This document shows, one piece after another, positions 1 through 11,357 of a stretch of 64,000 nt of DNA. Below the pieces are notes generated by a model. It was not told the origin of the DNA and did no database searches. It saw nothing but the letters and a program-made list of their open reading frames with translations. Position 1 is the stretch's first letter; each line of letters begins with the position of its first letter. The DNA is from Chondrus crispus. Taxonomy: Eukaryota > Rhodophyta > Florideophyceae > Gigartinales > Gigartinaceae. Location of the stretch: the NCBI RefSeq assembly GCF_000350225.1, contig NW_005179069.1, forward strand, positions 464,612 to 528,611, written 5' to 3'. A program made the position numbers and the translations under genes.

Positions 1-1430
1 AGAAAAGCTCGAGACCGAATTCTCCTTCGGAGGCTCCGAGTTGCCGTGCAGGCCAGTCTGCGGAGAGATGCTCTCCACGGAGAGCCCGTCTTGAAAGTGA
101 GGGGTAAAGGACGGATTCCTGTGATCTGAATCCAGCAACTTCTGTCCTCTAGGAACGAAATATAGATGATAGCGAACCACGTGACCATCCTTCGTTGCAG
201 AGCCAAGTCCAATCTGAGACGTCGCCCCTGGTGATACGCTATCCTCGTACGAAGCACCAGCATGTGAGAGATCTCCTTTTCCAATGAAGACAGAGTTCGG
301 TGGAACGTGAACCTTCTCTACCTGCACACCCATGGAAATGTGTCTCTGGGTTATTGAATCCTTCCCTGTGATGTGATGAGAGAACGGACAAACCCAAAGG
401 GGGAATCCATTTTCACCAGAACAAATAAAGAATTGTCCAGGATTCCTTGCGTATTCTAGGTTTCCATTCTTAGATTTTCCAACGCCAAAGTCTGTATGCA
501 GGGACTGCCGAGGACAACCTTTCCCCGTCAGCAAGAAGGGACCTCGGACTTCGGAACAGCCATCTCTGAAGAGCCCTTTTCAGGTTCCACTAGTCGAAAT
601 GCAGCAGCAATTTGCGCCAGGCGGACGTCCATCATAGCGCGCTTCCTTGCCACCCACTCTGTATCGACATTCTGTTAGACCTCGGACGAAACACCTGCTA
701 GCGTGGTGATGTAGCGTCCGATGCCCTTATTTCCGTGTTTTCTATCTGTCTCGGGATCGACGTTGAAAATGGGGCTCCAAACTTTGCGATTTGCTTCATC
801 CTTCATCGCATCTTCGCCAGGGAATATTTCTTCGCATTATTCTATCATCTCTTCGATGACGTCACCTCCATGGACAAGGGCTTCGAAAGCAAGGTTAGAT
901 GGCACACCACTGTCACTTCCGAAACATTCAAGAATGACGAAGCCCTTCTACCGGAACTCAGTCGCCTTAGCCAGGAAGTATTCATTAGCGACGTTGTCTA
1001 ATTCCATGGCTGCGGCGCAAAGAGCCTGTTCCTCCTTGTACTTCAGGGCCGTATTAGGACTCGGACCCGTGGACGGCAGCGCTTTCATGAACACGTTGGA
1101 CTTCGTCGACCCGAGTTCCTTGTGTCCCATAGCCGCGGCGTGATAGTACACGGCATGATGAATTCGCACCAAGTCCATCCTTTTGACCAGGCCATTCGCT
1201 CGGTGACTAACCGGTATGCATAAAGAACGAAGCCAAGGAGTTTGATGCGTTATCGGATTCCCTTTCGGCCACTGACTCGGCGGAAGTAAGTCATAGTTAA
1301 CCCAATCTGGGTTCTTCGAAACATTTCATACGGCAGATTCGTGTGCCCCGATCGGGAGTAGACCTGGAAGAATGTCATCGAACTACTCGACGTCATCTTC
1401 CCTTGCCACATCACTTTCGACAGCGGGCGG
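1..1430 (-). pseudogene. 2-oxoglutarate/Fe(II) dioxygenase-like protein, broken, runs off the left edge
   Basis: Translating the minus strand from about 1430 down to 1 gives a protein with the layout of a 2OG-Fe(II) oxygenase. It has an N-terminal GFVILECF segment, an iron-binding HxD (HTDF, His codon at 496-498), a distal His in GDLSHAG (codon at 262-264), and a downstream Arg in RYHLYF (codon at 172-174) suited to binding 2-oxoglutarate. The family hydroxylates or demethylates substrates that include nucleic acid bases and proteins; the substrate here cannot be told. The frame has in-frame stops near 1410, 1340, 950, 840 and 680 and a frameshift near 560, so this copy is probably dead. The last third, 530 to 1, is fully open and well conserved. 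It is divergent from the methyltransferase-SET gene, which suggests they belong to one element. Subfamily (TET/JBP, AlkB or phytanoyl-CoA type) is not resolved. Confidence 0.6.
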
Positions 1431-2101
1431 TAAAGCTGGTATCCTCGATTCTTCTTCCTTCTCTTCAAAGGCAGTGTTGAAGGCACGGATGTTCTTAGTT
1501 GACTGGATAGAATCTTCCGGGCCTCGCTTTCTCTTTCCTGTTTTCTTCAAAGGCAGCTGCAGGGAAATCGTCAATGGATTAGTTTTAATCATTTGGCGAA
1601 TCCCTCTCCGAACTGTTACGGATGAGGCCTTTGAGGAGGACCCAGGCCCTTGCGCGTGAAGAGACGGCTGGAACGTATCAACGTGAGACGTAGTCTTTTG
1701 AGGTACTTGGCGTCAAGTACCTTCCGAGATAGGCCCGTCAGCTCGCTTAGAAAGCTCCTTAGATGGAGCTAGAGCGTTCAAGAGCTTTTTGCGGAGCATA
1801 TTGAGACGCTTGTCTTGGTCAAAACGCTCCCCAGCTTCATTAACTCCACTGCTGAACTCTTCATCTGCCTTGCCACAAAGTCATCAATCCGCATCCTGAT
1901 GTTTCTGCCGACCTCAATCTCCATTTCCAAGACGCTTTGCAACTCCTTCTCGTCCGTGTTGGCAATGGTGCAAAGCTCCTCATAAATTTCAGCAAAGGAT
2001 TCAAAGAAAGCATTCTCGTACTCAGTGAAAGCACCGCGCTTCTTTCTCGTTTTCTTCTGACGCTTGAAGTTCATCCGTTTGTCCGTCTCCACCTCGCCCA
2101 A
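1383..2101 (-). pseudogene. Probable N-terminal part of the same minus-strand gene
   Basis: The frame opens with an ATG at 2101 and encodes a very basic start (KRQKKTRKKRG) followed by a helical, charged region ending near 1780. A shift of frame near 1850 continues the helical segment (ADEEFSSGVNEAGERF) to a stop near 1690. A further basic stretch with a nuclear-localisation-like KKTGKRKRGPED sits at 1592-1383. I recognise no enzyme domain. Orientation, spacing and direct run-on into the dioxygenase frame suggest a nuclear N-terminal region of that protein. It could instead be a separate small gene. Confidence 0.35.
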
Positions 2102-2583
2102 GAAGACAACGACACATGAAATACCAATTCCTTCTTATCGACCACTACTTCTACTAGGTCGTTCTCTGTTCAGTGACTTTAGCCGCTAAACTCAAACATT
2201 GACATTTTCTCATAGGGGGAGGACTGCGCCGATAGTCAACAATAGTTGGCTGCAGGGGTACCCCGAACGGATCTTGTCACCATCACCCAAGGATCTGGGT
2301 GGTGGAAGAGTGCTGAAATTGGCCCCCTCCGCCCGTAGGGGACGCGTCACAGTGGGTTGGAGTACCCGTCAAGGTGAGATATTGCGTGGAAACCTCAAGT
2401 GGAAACCTACAAGACCTAAACGGTTGCTTTACTGGATTACTCCTTCTCTTGCCGTGCGTTTAAGAAACCTCATCTACTATCGCGCACAACGTCTTTTCGT
2501 TCTCTACATAAGCCTGCACTTTTGTTCCGCTCCTGTTACTGCTATCCGTTCCTGTTCCCATCTAAGTATCACACGTGATAAAC
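2102..2583. promoter_or_regulatory. Divergent intergenic region between dioxygenase-like and methyltransferase-SET genes
   Basis: About 480 bases separate the two divergent gene starts at 2101 and 2584. No convincing TATA box or repeat was seen. The layout suggests a shared, possibly bidirectional promoter. Confidence 0.3.
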
Positions 2584-5500
2584 ATGCCTACTCAAGCGAA
2601 AACGTCTTCCTTCGGGAAGCGCCTCAAAGCCATACAGGTAGTGCGAGCAGCCGTAATCCAGCAAACTGGGATCGTGGTACCGAAACTTGGAGATATCGCG
2701 GATTGGGTTGAGAATAATCTTGAGACAGATGCTGCAAAGAACTACTTACAATCTTTGGGAGCCGAAAATGTATCCGAGGCAGAGGTTTGCAAATCAAAAA
2801 TGAATCAACGTCAAGTCGCACAAGTCTATGCAATCGTGCAGGCGCTTCTTGGTTGCGGGAGAGGCAATGATACTAGACCCTGGCAAATCTCCGAAATCAT
2901 AAGCGACATTAACGGCGACAGCTTCAATGGTAGAGGTCTCCAGTGTACGTTTTCAGCAGCACCAGTTCCAAAAGGAATACTGTGAAAGTGCCACGATTCC
3001 TTACTTCGCCCGCAACTTCCTTCGAGGCAATGATGTTCGTAATCTATGTGGGAGTAGTTATGAACTGTCACACCGGGAAACAAGGATCACCATGTGCCAA
3101 GAGAAAGAAGGTATTGCAGAACTACAAGGTCAATAGGGAGACGTCACAGCGTATTGGCTTTGCTGTTCAGCAAGTTATTCGAGCATGGGATTGCAAGGCC
3201 AGATATATGGGATTCAAGAACTGCGAAGAAATGATATATCCTTACATCACCTTGACAAGTGACGACCGTGAGTTGTGCTTCACTGTGTTGAGTTCAGGCT
3301 TCGCCCACAAAAACAGAAGGATACAATCACAGTCAACGCCGGGGCATTCTGTCTTCCCGATGAATGTTCCCCACAAGCATTTGGCCGCATTCCAGTCGTG
3401 GATAATGCTCTCCGCGAGGCAGCAAAACTTGTTCTGAGTAATATCCGCTTCCTCGTGACGTCGGATTACTTGTATGAAATGCCTTCCATGGCGAATTGGA
3501 TGGCTTTGGACAGGTTCAAGAAAGTTCAGGAAACGATCCCTCCCATCATCGATGGTTATCCGAACGAAATGGTCAATCACGTGAAGAATTACCTCCCACA
3601 ACAAGACATAGAGATGGTTTCTTCTGTAAACTCCACTGAACAGGCGCAACAAGAAAACATCCTTGCAAGGAGCCTCTCAGTTGTCGCCAGGCGCAGGACT
3701 GCTTCTAAGTCCGTCTCACACACCGAATCTGTACAGGCGGTGCGGGAAAGCGAATCAGTGAGTAGTGCTCCAGACATGTCAGAGTCCCGGGCAGGACGCT
3801 GGCTTGCACAATCTTGGACTCTGCCAGTCACGCAGGAGTGTAAAGGTGAAGGCTGTGAGTGTCGAGAATCTTTAAAGAATGTCTGCAGGGCAATGAAAAG
3901 GTACGCAAGGACGTATAGCTGTGCATTCCCAGAGCTATTGCAGGAGGATATGTCATCATGTTCCGAACAAATATTGAAAGGAGTACAGGGGGTGCTTTGT
4001 GACCCACCTTACAACTACCGAAGAGAGAACAATCTTCCGAATTCAACCCATGACAACCTCAGCAAAAGTGACATGACTGATTGTGTTCGTGAGATCAGTC
4101 AGATGCTCCGTGAGGGTGGACATGCGTTTGTATTCTGCTCTGCATTGCAATTCAAATTCTGATATGACGCCTTCGCATCGTGTACAGTTGTAGTCAGTTC
4201 TGCCAATGAAGATGAACAAGATGAGGAAGAATCAAATCAAGGCGATGAGGAAGGGCGGTCAGGAACCGAAAACCTTCTAGGAGTGAGTCTCCCTGCGGAG
4301 CGTCTCCGAATTTTCAGTGTGGATCCCTCACCAGTGCTTATAAACAGCATACCAGGTCATGATTGCACGAATGCTGCCATCAAGACGACGGCTTTCAGAC
4401 AAATTTCCGAGATGGCTGTACATCTCACTAAGAAAGGACTCAATTTGAAGGACGCTTTCGCCCTGGTTAACTACGATAACTTCAACTTCCTCTCTTTTCG
4501 CCATCCGGCTTGGAATAACATTATCTACAACGTTCCGAGACTAGAAGAGGCAGAGAAGCTTAAGCACCCCAACGCCCCGAAGTCAAAGTTTGTCCCGTTG
4601 CGACCGGAGCAGAAACCTGTACGTCTTCTCATGGAAATCATTTCTCGCTTGACTCAACTGGGTGATTACGTTATTGATATGTTCAGTGGAATCTTTTCAA
4701 CTGGAGTGGCTTGTCTTTCGCTCAAAAAGCATCGGAGATTTGTGGGGTGTGAACGGGACCCGGTTGCCTGGCTTGCTGCGACAGAAAACTTGGAGCTGGT
4801 CTTCGCTCAGAGTGTTTTGAAGCCATCTTCCGACATCAACATACCCCAGGTGGAATCCGCAGCAGAGCTATTGTTGGCTCATAATCCGGCATTTACAAGG
4901 GCCGCTGAGAAGGGCTCAGATTGGAAGCCTCCGAGAGGATGTCCTTACTTTCAACAAGCTCCGGAGCACATTTTGGAGTTCCTAGCCACTAAGTTACAAT
5001 CACTAAATATGGTGCAAGAGTGCAAAGGAAAGCCTTTACCAGAGTGGGCGAGGAAATATATCGGAGGCCTTCAAACAGCTCACTGCGAAGATATCATTTT
5101 ATATGAGTGTATGGTTCTCGGTTTGATTGAGGCTCCTTCAAAGCACTGGAATGATGGCTCTCTTGGTGTTTTTACGACCAGAACTGTTCGGAGGGGAGAG
5201 GTTATATGCCCTGTTTATGGAACAATCGTTTACAGGGACTTAACAAAACAAAGTCAGTCCACAAAACAATACGGTGAAAACGGTGTACTTGGGTGTACAC
5301 CTGAAATGTTCCGCAACTGTTCATATCCGATTGAATTGAGCAAGAGTTTTTGGGGCGTGAGAGAGGTTTACATTGTTCCCGCACAGTTCGGCGTCGCAAG
5401 AAGGATCAGACTGGCTACGGGGACTAGAGAGGTGGAGGGACACGGAATTCGGAAGGCGGGGACACTGAATGTGTCCCTTTGCTACAAGCCGACAAAGGTA

Positions 5501-5593
5501 GCTGACCTGAATTTTGTTTGCGGCCATGATACAATTTTATATGTCGCAACCATGGATATAGAGGCAGACGCAGAACTTCTAATCAGCGTATAG
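2584..5593 (+). pseudogene. Beta-class DNA methyltransferase fused to a SET-like domain
   Basis: The protein starts at ATG 2584 and runs through three frames (shifts near 2940 and 3330). From about 3330 to 5593 it is one frame with a single TGA at 4160-4162. Methyltransferase motif IV, DPPY, lies at 4001-4012 (VLCDPPYNYRREN). It precedes the SAM-binding motif, DMFSG at 4676-4690, and the acidic strand FVGCERD. This order is that of beta-class amino-methyltransferases, which make N6-methyladenine or N4-methylcytosine; the base cannot be told. An acidic linker (NEDEQDEEESNQGDEEG) separates the halves. From about 5155 the C-terminus reads as a SET domain: GVFTTRTVRRGEVI, then NVSLCYKPT in place of NHSCxPN, then ATMDIEADAELL. 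SET domains methylate lysines. The final Tyr is missing and NHSC is altered, so SET activity is doubtful. The ~250-residue N-terminus is unrecognised. Frameshifts could hide small introns. Confidence 0.7.
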
Positions 5594-5631
5594 AAGTATT
5601 CCGAGTTGTGTGGTAGCTCTAAAAACTGTTG

Positions 5632-5637
5632 AATAAA
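5632..5637 (+). promoter_or_regulatory. AATAAA polyadenylation signal
   Basis: An AATAAA hexamer lies 39 bases after the stop of the methyltransferase-SET gene, inside the 73-base gap before the convergent transposase gene ends. Confidence 0.5.
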
Positions 5638-5665
5638 GACCAGAGTTCTTGTTCCGCACATATAC

Positions 5666-8600
5666 TTATGCCCGAAGTGGCGGATACCCTTCCTTTCGCC
5701 CCCACACCTGATAAATTCCATCGTCTGGGAGACTCCTGTGTTGTACTGCTGAGTTTGATGTGGATATGAGACACATATGATCGTCGCTTTCTTCGCTCTC
5801 CTGTTCGCAGTAGTGCATAACTAATGCCTTTCGAACGTAGCTTCCAAGCTCAACCAGCGCTCTTCTTTTGTCTCGTTGTTGTATGAACACGCGTTGTCCA
5901 TCTTTTTCCGCTCCGCAATCCTTCACTGTGCAATATTGTATTGTCTCCTGACTTTCTTTCCCAAGAGCGTCCAGAATCTGGACTTGAAATACGGCTAGCA
6001 CCATCCAGGACCTTCTGTCTTCATCATGCTCAGAATTTTGGTTCTCATGAAGGGTGAATGTGAGATCAGGATCCGCGGTCGAAACTACACAAGCCTGCAG
6101 GGCTTGAATCACGCTACTATAGGATATAGTTGCCAGAACGGATGTTTGGTCCCTCTTTTGCCCGTCTGTTACTTTGCACCATTTCGCAGTTCCATATGTA
6201 TGTACAGTTAAGGAATTTCCGAGCTCTGCCCGGCCACTTCTAAGACATATCGTGTGTTTCCATAAATGCTCTAAAAGCTCCCTTGCTTTCAACAGAAATG
6301 CAAGGTCAGTTGATTGAAACATTTCTGAATATTGACCTCCGTCCGCAGTGTTTCCTAGATTCATAATTCTTGACTTGTCTACGCGCCAGTCCTTCTTACT
6401 GAGAGACGATAATGAAAGTCATTTCCGATGGAATCGAAGGTTCTGCAGAACAGGAGTTGGGAAGCAGTCCTGAAGCTTTTGTAGTAATCTTCCGGCATCC
6501 TGCAGCCCAGAACTGTCGTAGCCCAAGAGATTCAAAACCGAATTCGCTGACTCAAAGCTCCATCCGTTCTCACTGGTGCCAATGCCTTCAGTCTCAATTG
6601 CCAGACGAGTCTTCCAGTCGTTGGCAAGACGATGTTCCATAGCCTGTAATTGTGAGTTTTCATATTGGATTGAGCCACCCCCCTCTTCAACGGCTGATGA
6701 GCGCTTTCAAACAACAACTCTTGTACATGTCTTACACTACCGAACAGTGGCAATGTATGTGTGAAGAACTCCAACAGTCTGTGAAGGTTTGGTTTGTCGA
6801 AATGAGTGGAGGCAAAGCTGTTTGTGCGACACTGCTTATCTACTCGAGATAGGTAACGAAGTGCCATGTTCCGAATCTCCAGAAGTCTTTTGGTTCCTCC
6901 TTCTTCATTGTGTGTGTTTAATGACCTCTTACCATCTATTATTGAATCCGGAAAGTACTGCGTCCTGCTCACGAGAGAGGAAAACAGGTCGATGAAGTTG
7001 AGAGCTTCATCGATAGTAGCACAGTTTCCGCTTACTCCCTCGCCAGTGATTTTGTGCACGTACCAAGTACACTTCATCGCCCGTGGTGCTACCAAGAGCA
7101 GGCAGTACATAGACGATATCGTCATTGAATGTAGCACACGCTTGTCATGGTAGATTAGGCTCTCCTGATATATGAGATGTCCATCCTTCAAAGCCACTTT
7201 GGCAATCGCCTCAGCATCTCTGCGTACATCTTTTGGTAGCAATGTTATACAGAGATTCATGATGTCGCGACCAATCCCGAGGAAAAGATGATGGGGAGCC
7301 ACAACGAATGAGCGATACGAATCGAAAACAGAAGGAACAACCGGTTTTCTACTGCCAAGTACACGAGGTACAAGAGCGCGCACGTGTTGCAGCTTTGCAG
7401 AGATTTGATGAAGTGCCTGCAAACTTGTCTCAAACGTATCTGCGTCATCCATTCCGAGGGCTTTCAACTCTTCCCTGGATCACTTGGATCTCCTCAATGC
7501 AGTAGCCCGGTTCTCATCTCTCGCGAAAGATGGATGGTCGGAATGGATGCGAGTTGTGTAACAATACTTGCTTCCTTGAAATCCAGACTTGTCGTACCTT
7601 CCATAGCTGCATAAGTGACATGGAACATTGGAGCAGTGCCCTAGTAGGTCCAAAGTGTGGGAGACTGCAAGATAGTCCCCGACGTACCTGACGACAACTA
7701 GAAAAAGAACAACCTTCTTGCCTTCTGCGGTAGTCATCTCAAATACCTTTTCTGTCCCATCAATGATATCATCAAAAACTGCCGCCAGTACCTTGTTTGT
7801 AGATACTCCCGGAGGAGTTGACCCGATGGTCTGATGGCTCCGGCTCCGTTGCGGGTCTCCAGAGCCATACCTATTGGCAGCATGTATACACCACCGATGC
7901 TTCCTTTCTTGCCAATGTACTGCTTAAATCCATCAGAGTACAGAAACATTCTGTACACAACGTACTTTCTTCCATCTTTTAGACGTCCACTGCTCTCCGC
8001 ATCGACGCGATGGCCCTTGTCCATCGGATTATCATCCGCAGATACTCGTTTCACTACGATTTTGTCAAACATCTGGTTGTAAACCCCCCTATTCGTGCCA
8101 GTGAGATTCGAAACATTTCTTTCAGAAGATACAACTAAGCTGGTGGCGTAGTCGTCATCACAGTTCTGTCTTGTCCACATCCTATACACAAGGAAGGGTG
8201 TTTGCGTTTGTTCTTCCGAATCTTCGGCGTCTGGCTGTCCTGGGACTGCAAGTTCGACGACCATGTCACCGGGGAGGAATGCCCGAGATTCTGGTCTCTT
8301 CATCTTCATCCTTTTGGTACGCTTTGAATTGGACTGCTCCTGCGGTTCTGTCCAGTTCGGATCATCGTAAACAAAGAAGGAAGATACAACTGCATCAAAG
8401 CTCATGTTTGTTGAGGACGTTAATGCAAACTGGGCCTGCATCAATCTGCCCTTCACCGCGTCACTTGCTTCGAACGTGATGTTAAGAAGGAGCCCTTTTC
8501 GAAGTTGCACCGTCACACCATCTTTGGTTGGAATCCGATAAACATATAGACTCACAGCCCTATCCTGGATTATTGGAGTGTCCTCAATATCCAAGAACCT

Positions 8601-9470
8601 TGGTACCTTGCTTGACGGATCCATATCATGCCGTCTTCCTTGCACCATCTCCAGCAATCTTGCTGTCGAGAAGTCAAGTTTCGCCCAGTTGCTAGGCCTT
8701 ACAATCATGGTAGGAGCGCTGTCCTGTGAGGAATACTTTCCAACGCCAGCCTTCGACCCAGACTTCGAGAAATCCACAGGAAACATTTCTAAAAGACAAG
8801 GAACGAAGAAGTTGGATTTCGCAAATGGACGAACACGTCTCTTCAGAGTAGATGTACTTGGCAGTTTGAGAGTGAGCTGCCTTTCATTCAGTCTCCAGTT
8901 CCTAAAGTTAGCAAGTGTCTGATACGCAGTCTCGCTGAGACGTGTGCTCCCAGTTGCTGTTATCAGTGATGCAATATTTGTCCAGGTCAATCGAATTCCA
9001 CCAGAAGCGCCGTCGAACACGCTGTCTATCAGCTCTTCGCACTCCTCAGCTTCGTAGACACCGTCCTGCTCAACGCTCAATCCAATGTCTAATCCAGAAA
9101 TTCGTTCGCTTTCTTCACAACGGAGCGTGTCATTTGGTTCGGAGTGAGGACTTAATGGAAGTGCCTCTACGCCGTCATGCATCACGCCTTGTTTTTCTTG
9201 GAGGTCGCTTAGAAGCAGGTCTTTCAAAAGGGAAGCATAGGATTCTGATTGACAGTCTAGTAATTTGAATCCATCCCCTGGACGTTTAGCTGGCTTTGTG
9301 GACAGTTGCCTACATGGCCTTGCTCTTTTTCGATGTCTTTCAAGCTGAGGTTCAGAAGAAGATGGTGTGTGCCCATCCGAATTAGTCCCTCGTGATGCAA
9401 CATCTTCGGAACGCTTTGCATAAAGTCCGCGTGTTTTAAGAACCCAACGACTCTCGCTTAGACGCCCCAT
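5666..9470 (-). pseudogene. Large DDE transposase of a CACTA/Plavaka-like family
   Basis: Start is ATG 9470. The ORF 9470-7734 encodes a serine-rich basic N-terminus, a long middle region and the first catalytic block FLYSDGFKQYIGKKGS (about 7910-7950). A one-base shift near 7790 leads to GDYLAVSHTLDLLGH with a CHLC zinc-type pair (7737-7480), typical of tnp2-like transposases where the second Asp precedes a Cys pair. A TGA near 7480 interrupts the same frame, which then runs to 6532 and includes the HQPLKRGV helix region expected before the last acidic residue. After another shift near 6650, and one TGA near 6420, the C-terminus ends at 5666. Full length would be about 1,260 residues, normal for these enzymes. 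It is convergent with the methyltransferase-SET gene, supporting a single three-gene transposon. Family assignment rests on motif memory, not a search. Confidence 0.65.
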
Positions 9471-9848
9471 ATGTGACAGTTTCGACTAGGTTTGCAACTG
9501 GAAGTGGGGCTGCAGTGAAGTTTGGCATGGACCTCGGCATTAACAAGATTTCAGCAAGCTTACTGCTCTACAGCCGAAAGAAGGTCTTTTGTTACATTTG
9601 GCGATGCATACGGTTGTGCCGTTAATATTAAAGCTTAGTTCAATGAATACAAATGGTAAGAATGAGATGCTCCTACTCGCATTTTGATGTGATACTGCAC
9701 GAAAAAAGCTCAATGGATGGCTGTCATTAAGGGCAACCATGCCATATCGAATTCGTTAATTTCAAATTGAGATTTCAAACCCAATATTCTGCTATTGACA
9801 CGTGCGCATGAAAATGTAACTGATTTTCACTCAGATGCCCTGCTCGAA

Positions 9849-9896
9849 CTCAGAAAAGGCGGTAGTTTGATATATCAAACTACCGCCTTTTCTGAG
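9849..9896. repeat. 48-bp perfect palindrome
   Basis: Each strand reads CTCAGAAAAGGCGGTAGTTT followed by GATA to the centre, with no mismatch and no loop. It lies about 380 bases upstream of the large transposase start and may mark an element end or be a hairpin insertion. Confidence 0.9.
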
Positions 9897-9953
9897 AACT
9901 GCATACATAGTTCCAGGACCAGATCCAACTCTCTGCATGCCCCTCGTCCGCAG

Positions 9954-10133
9954 TCCTGACCCACCACACATCCTCTTTTCTGACAGTTTCATTTCCGCGA
10001 GTTGCGTGTTCGGTTGAAATCTCATGCACAGTAAGTGACGCCACTTCTGCCACAATCCTGACCCACCGCGCATCCTCTTTTCTGACAGTTTCATTTCCGC
10101 GAGTTGCGTGTTCGGTTGAAATCTCATGCGCAG
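9954..10133. repeat. Two 78-bp direct repeats separated by 24 bp
   Basis: Copies at 9954-10031 and 10056-10133 both begin TCCTGACCCACC and end ATCTCATGC(A/G)CAG. They differ at only about three bases. This looks like a recent local duplication. Confidence 0.85.
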
Positions 10134-11111
10134 ACACGAGTGCGCTGCGCACGTTGGGTAAGTGAGCGCTTTCTCTAGGCAATACCGTTTTGCGATTAGC
10201 TACAAAGCATTAACGTACGTTCGCACATTCTCTGACACATTGAAAGTGTCGAAGAACTGTGCTGACCAATCCTCACAGCGTTCCTTGTCTCACTGCAGGT
10301 CAACCCGCCCGTCGCCTAAGTCAGGATCAAGTAAGCCATCAGTACACCCTCCTTTGTCTCTCATAATTCTAATCCACCATCATGACGTACTGTGACCGTA
10401 ACTGACCTCTCCTGATATGTTTCTTGGCGTTGATTATTGTATTTAACGGAAGCGCAATGAACCACTGCCGCAGTATTTCAGTATTTAAACGGAGTAGATG
10501 TAGTGTATGTAGCCGTAACAATACTCTTTGTTTGCTACAAATAAATGTGATGTGAGCGCCGCTAGAACCGCTATCGGTTTCATCCTTCGGGATAAGACCG
10601 TTTCTGGACAAGCGGGGTGACATCACCTTTGCAAGAAAGACACTGGACTAACATTTCATTGACTGAGAGTAGGTCGCGGCATTACGTCTAGTGCTGCATT
10701 GCGGCTGCAAATGGACACATATTGTCATTGCACTGGAGCAGCAAAACATAGTCGTCGGTGGCTGCGCAGATGCAGCGATGATCACCGTCTCATCATTACC
10801 TCAATGTAACAAAGTTTGGCCCTGCAAGACCTACTCCGTGTGCAGCTCCAGCCAGTCATCTACCGCCACGGGCCAGGTAGAGCCGCTGTGCCATAACTAT
10901 GCTGCTTTCTAGCCAATGGCATCATTGGTAAAAATGGGCAAAATCGCAACATGAAATAAGCAAGCGTTGCAACATTTATGACACATTTTTGCTGGCCCGG
11001 ACCAAAAAATTTGCGCAGATTTTTTATTGCCTCAGATAGGCTGATTTAAACTTCCTGTGAGGATATGAGTCAAGGGAGGCAGCCTTTTCGGCTTTCAAAG
11101 ATCTAGTTGTT
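10134..11111. other. No recognisable gene
   Basis: Only short ORFs with no family features occur here. One small minus-strand ORF at 10626-10369 is not supported by anything else. Confidence 0.4.
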
Positions 11112-11357
11112 ATGTATGTTTCTTTCCGTAATTTATTACGTTCAGATGGGCCTATGTTAGAAACTGGTACACTTAATACTGGTGCTGGAGTTTTGTTAAC
11201 GACAGATGATGTCCTTCAGACACTACAGATGAGGGAGAAAACCAAATCATTGAAGCAAAAGCAACGCAAGACTCGTCAAGCTGAAGCGGCCTCCCGGCGC
11301 GCTGCGCAGGAAGAAACGGCTGCAAACCGTGTTCGTTTGCGAGAAGACGCCAAGTGA
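11112..11357 (+). pseudogene. Charged C-terminal tail, probably from a transposase
   Basis: An 81-residue ORF begins with SDGPMLETGTLNTGAGVLLT and ends in a lysine/arginine/glutamate helix (REKTKSLKQKQRKTRQAEAA). Similar coiled tails end pogo-like transposases, including the one at 38939-40879. No upstream catalytic region is visible. It is likely a fragment. Confidence 0.3.

Noticed and set aside
7834..9268. Plus-strand ORFs opposite the large transposase
   Set aside because: The minus strand holds the catalytic motifs and a 578-codon frame; the plus ORFs have no features and are antisense shadows.
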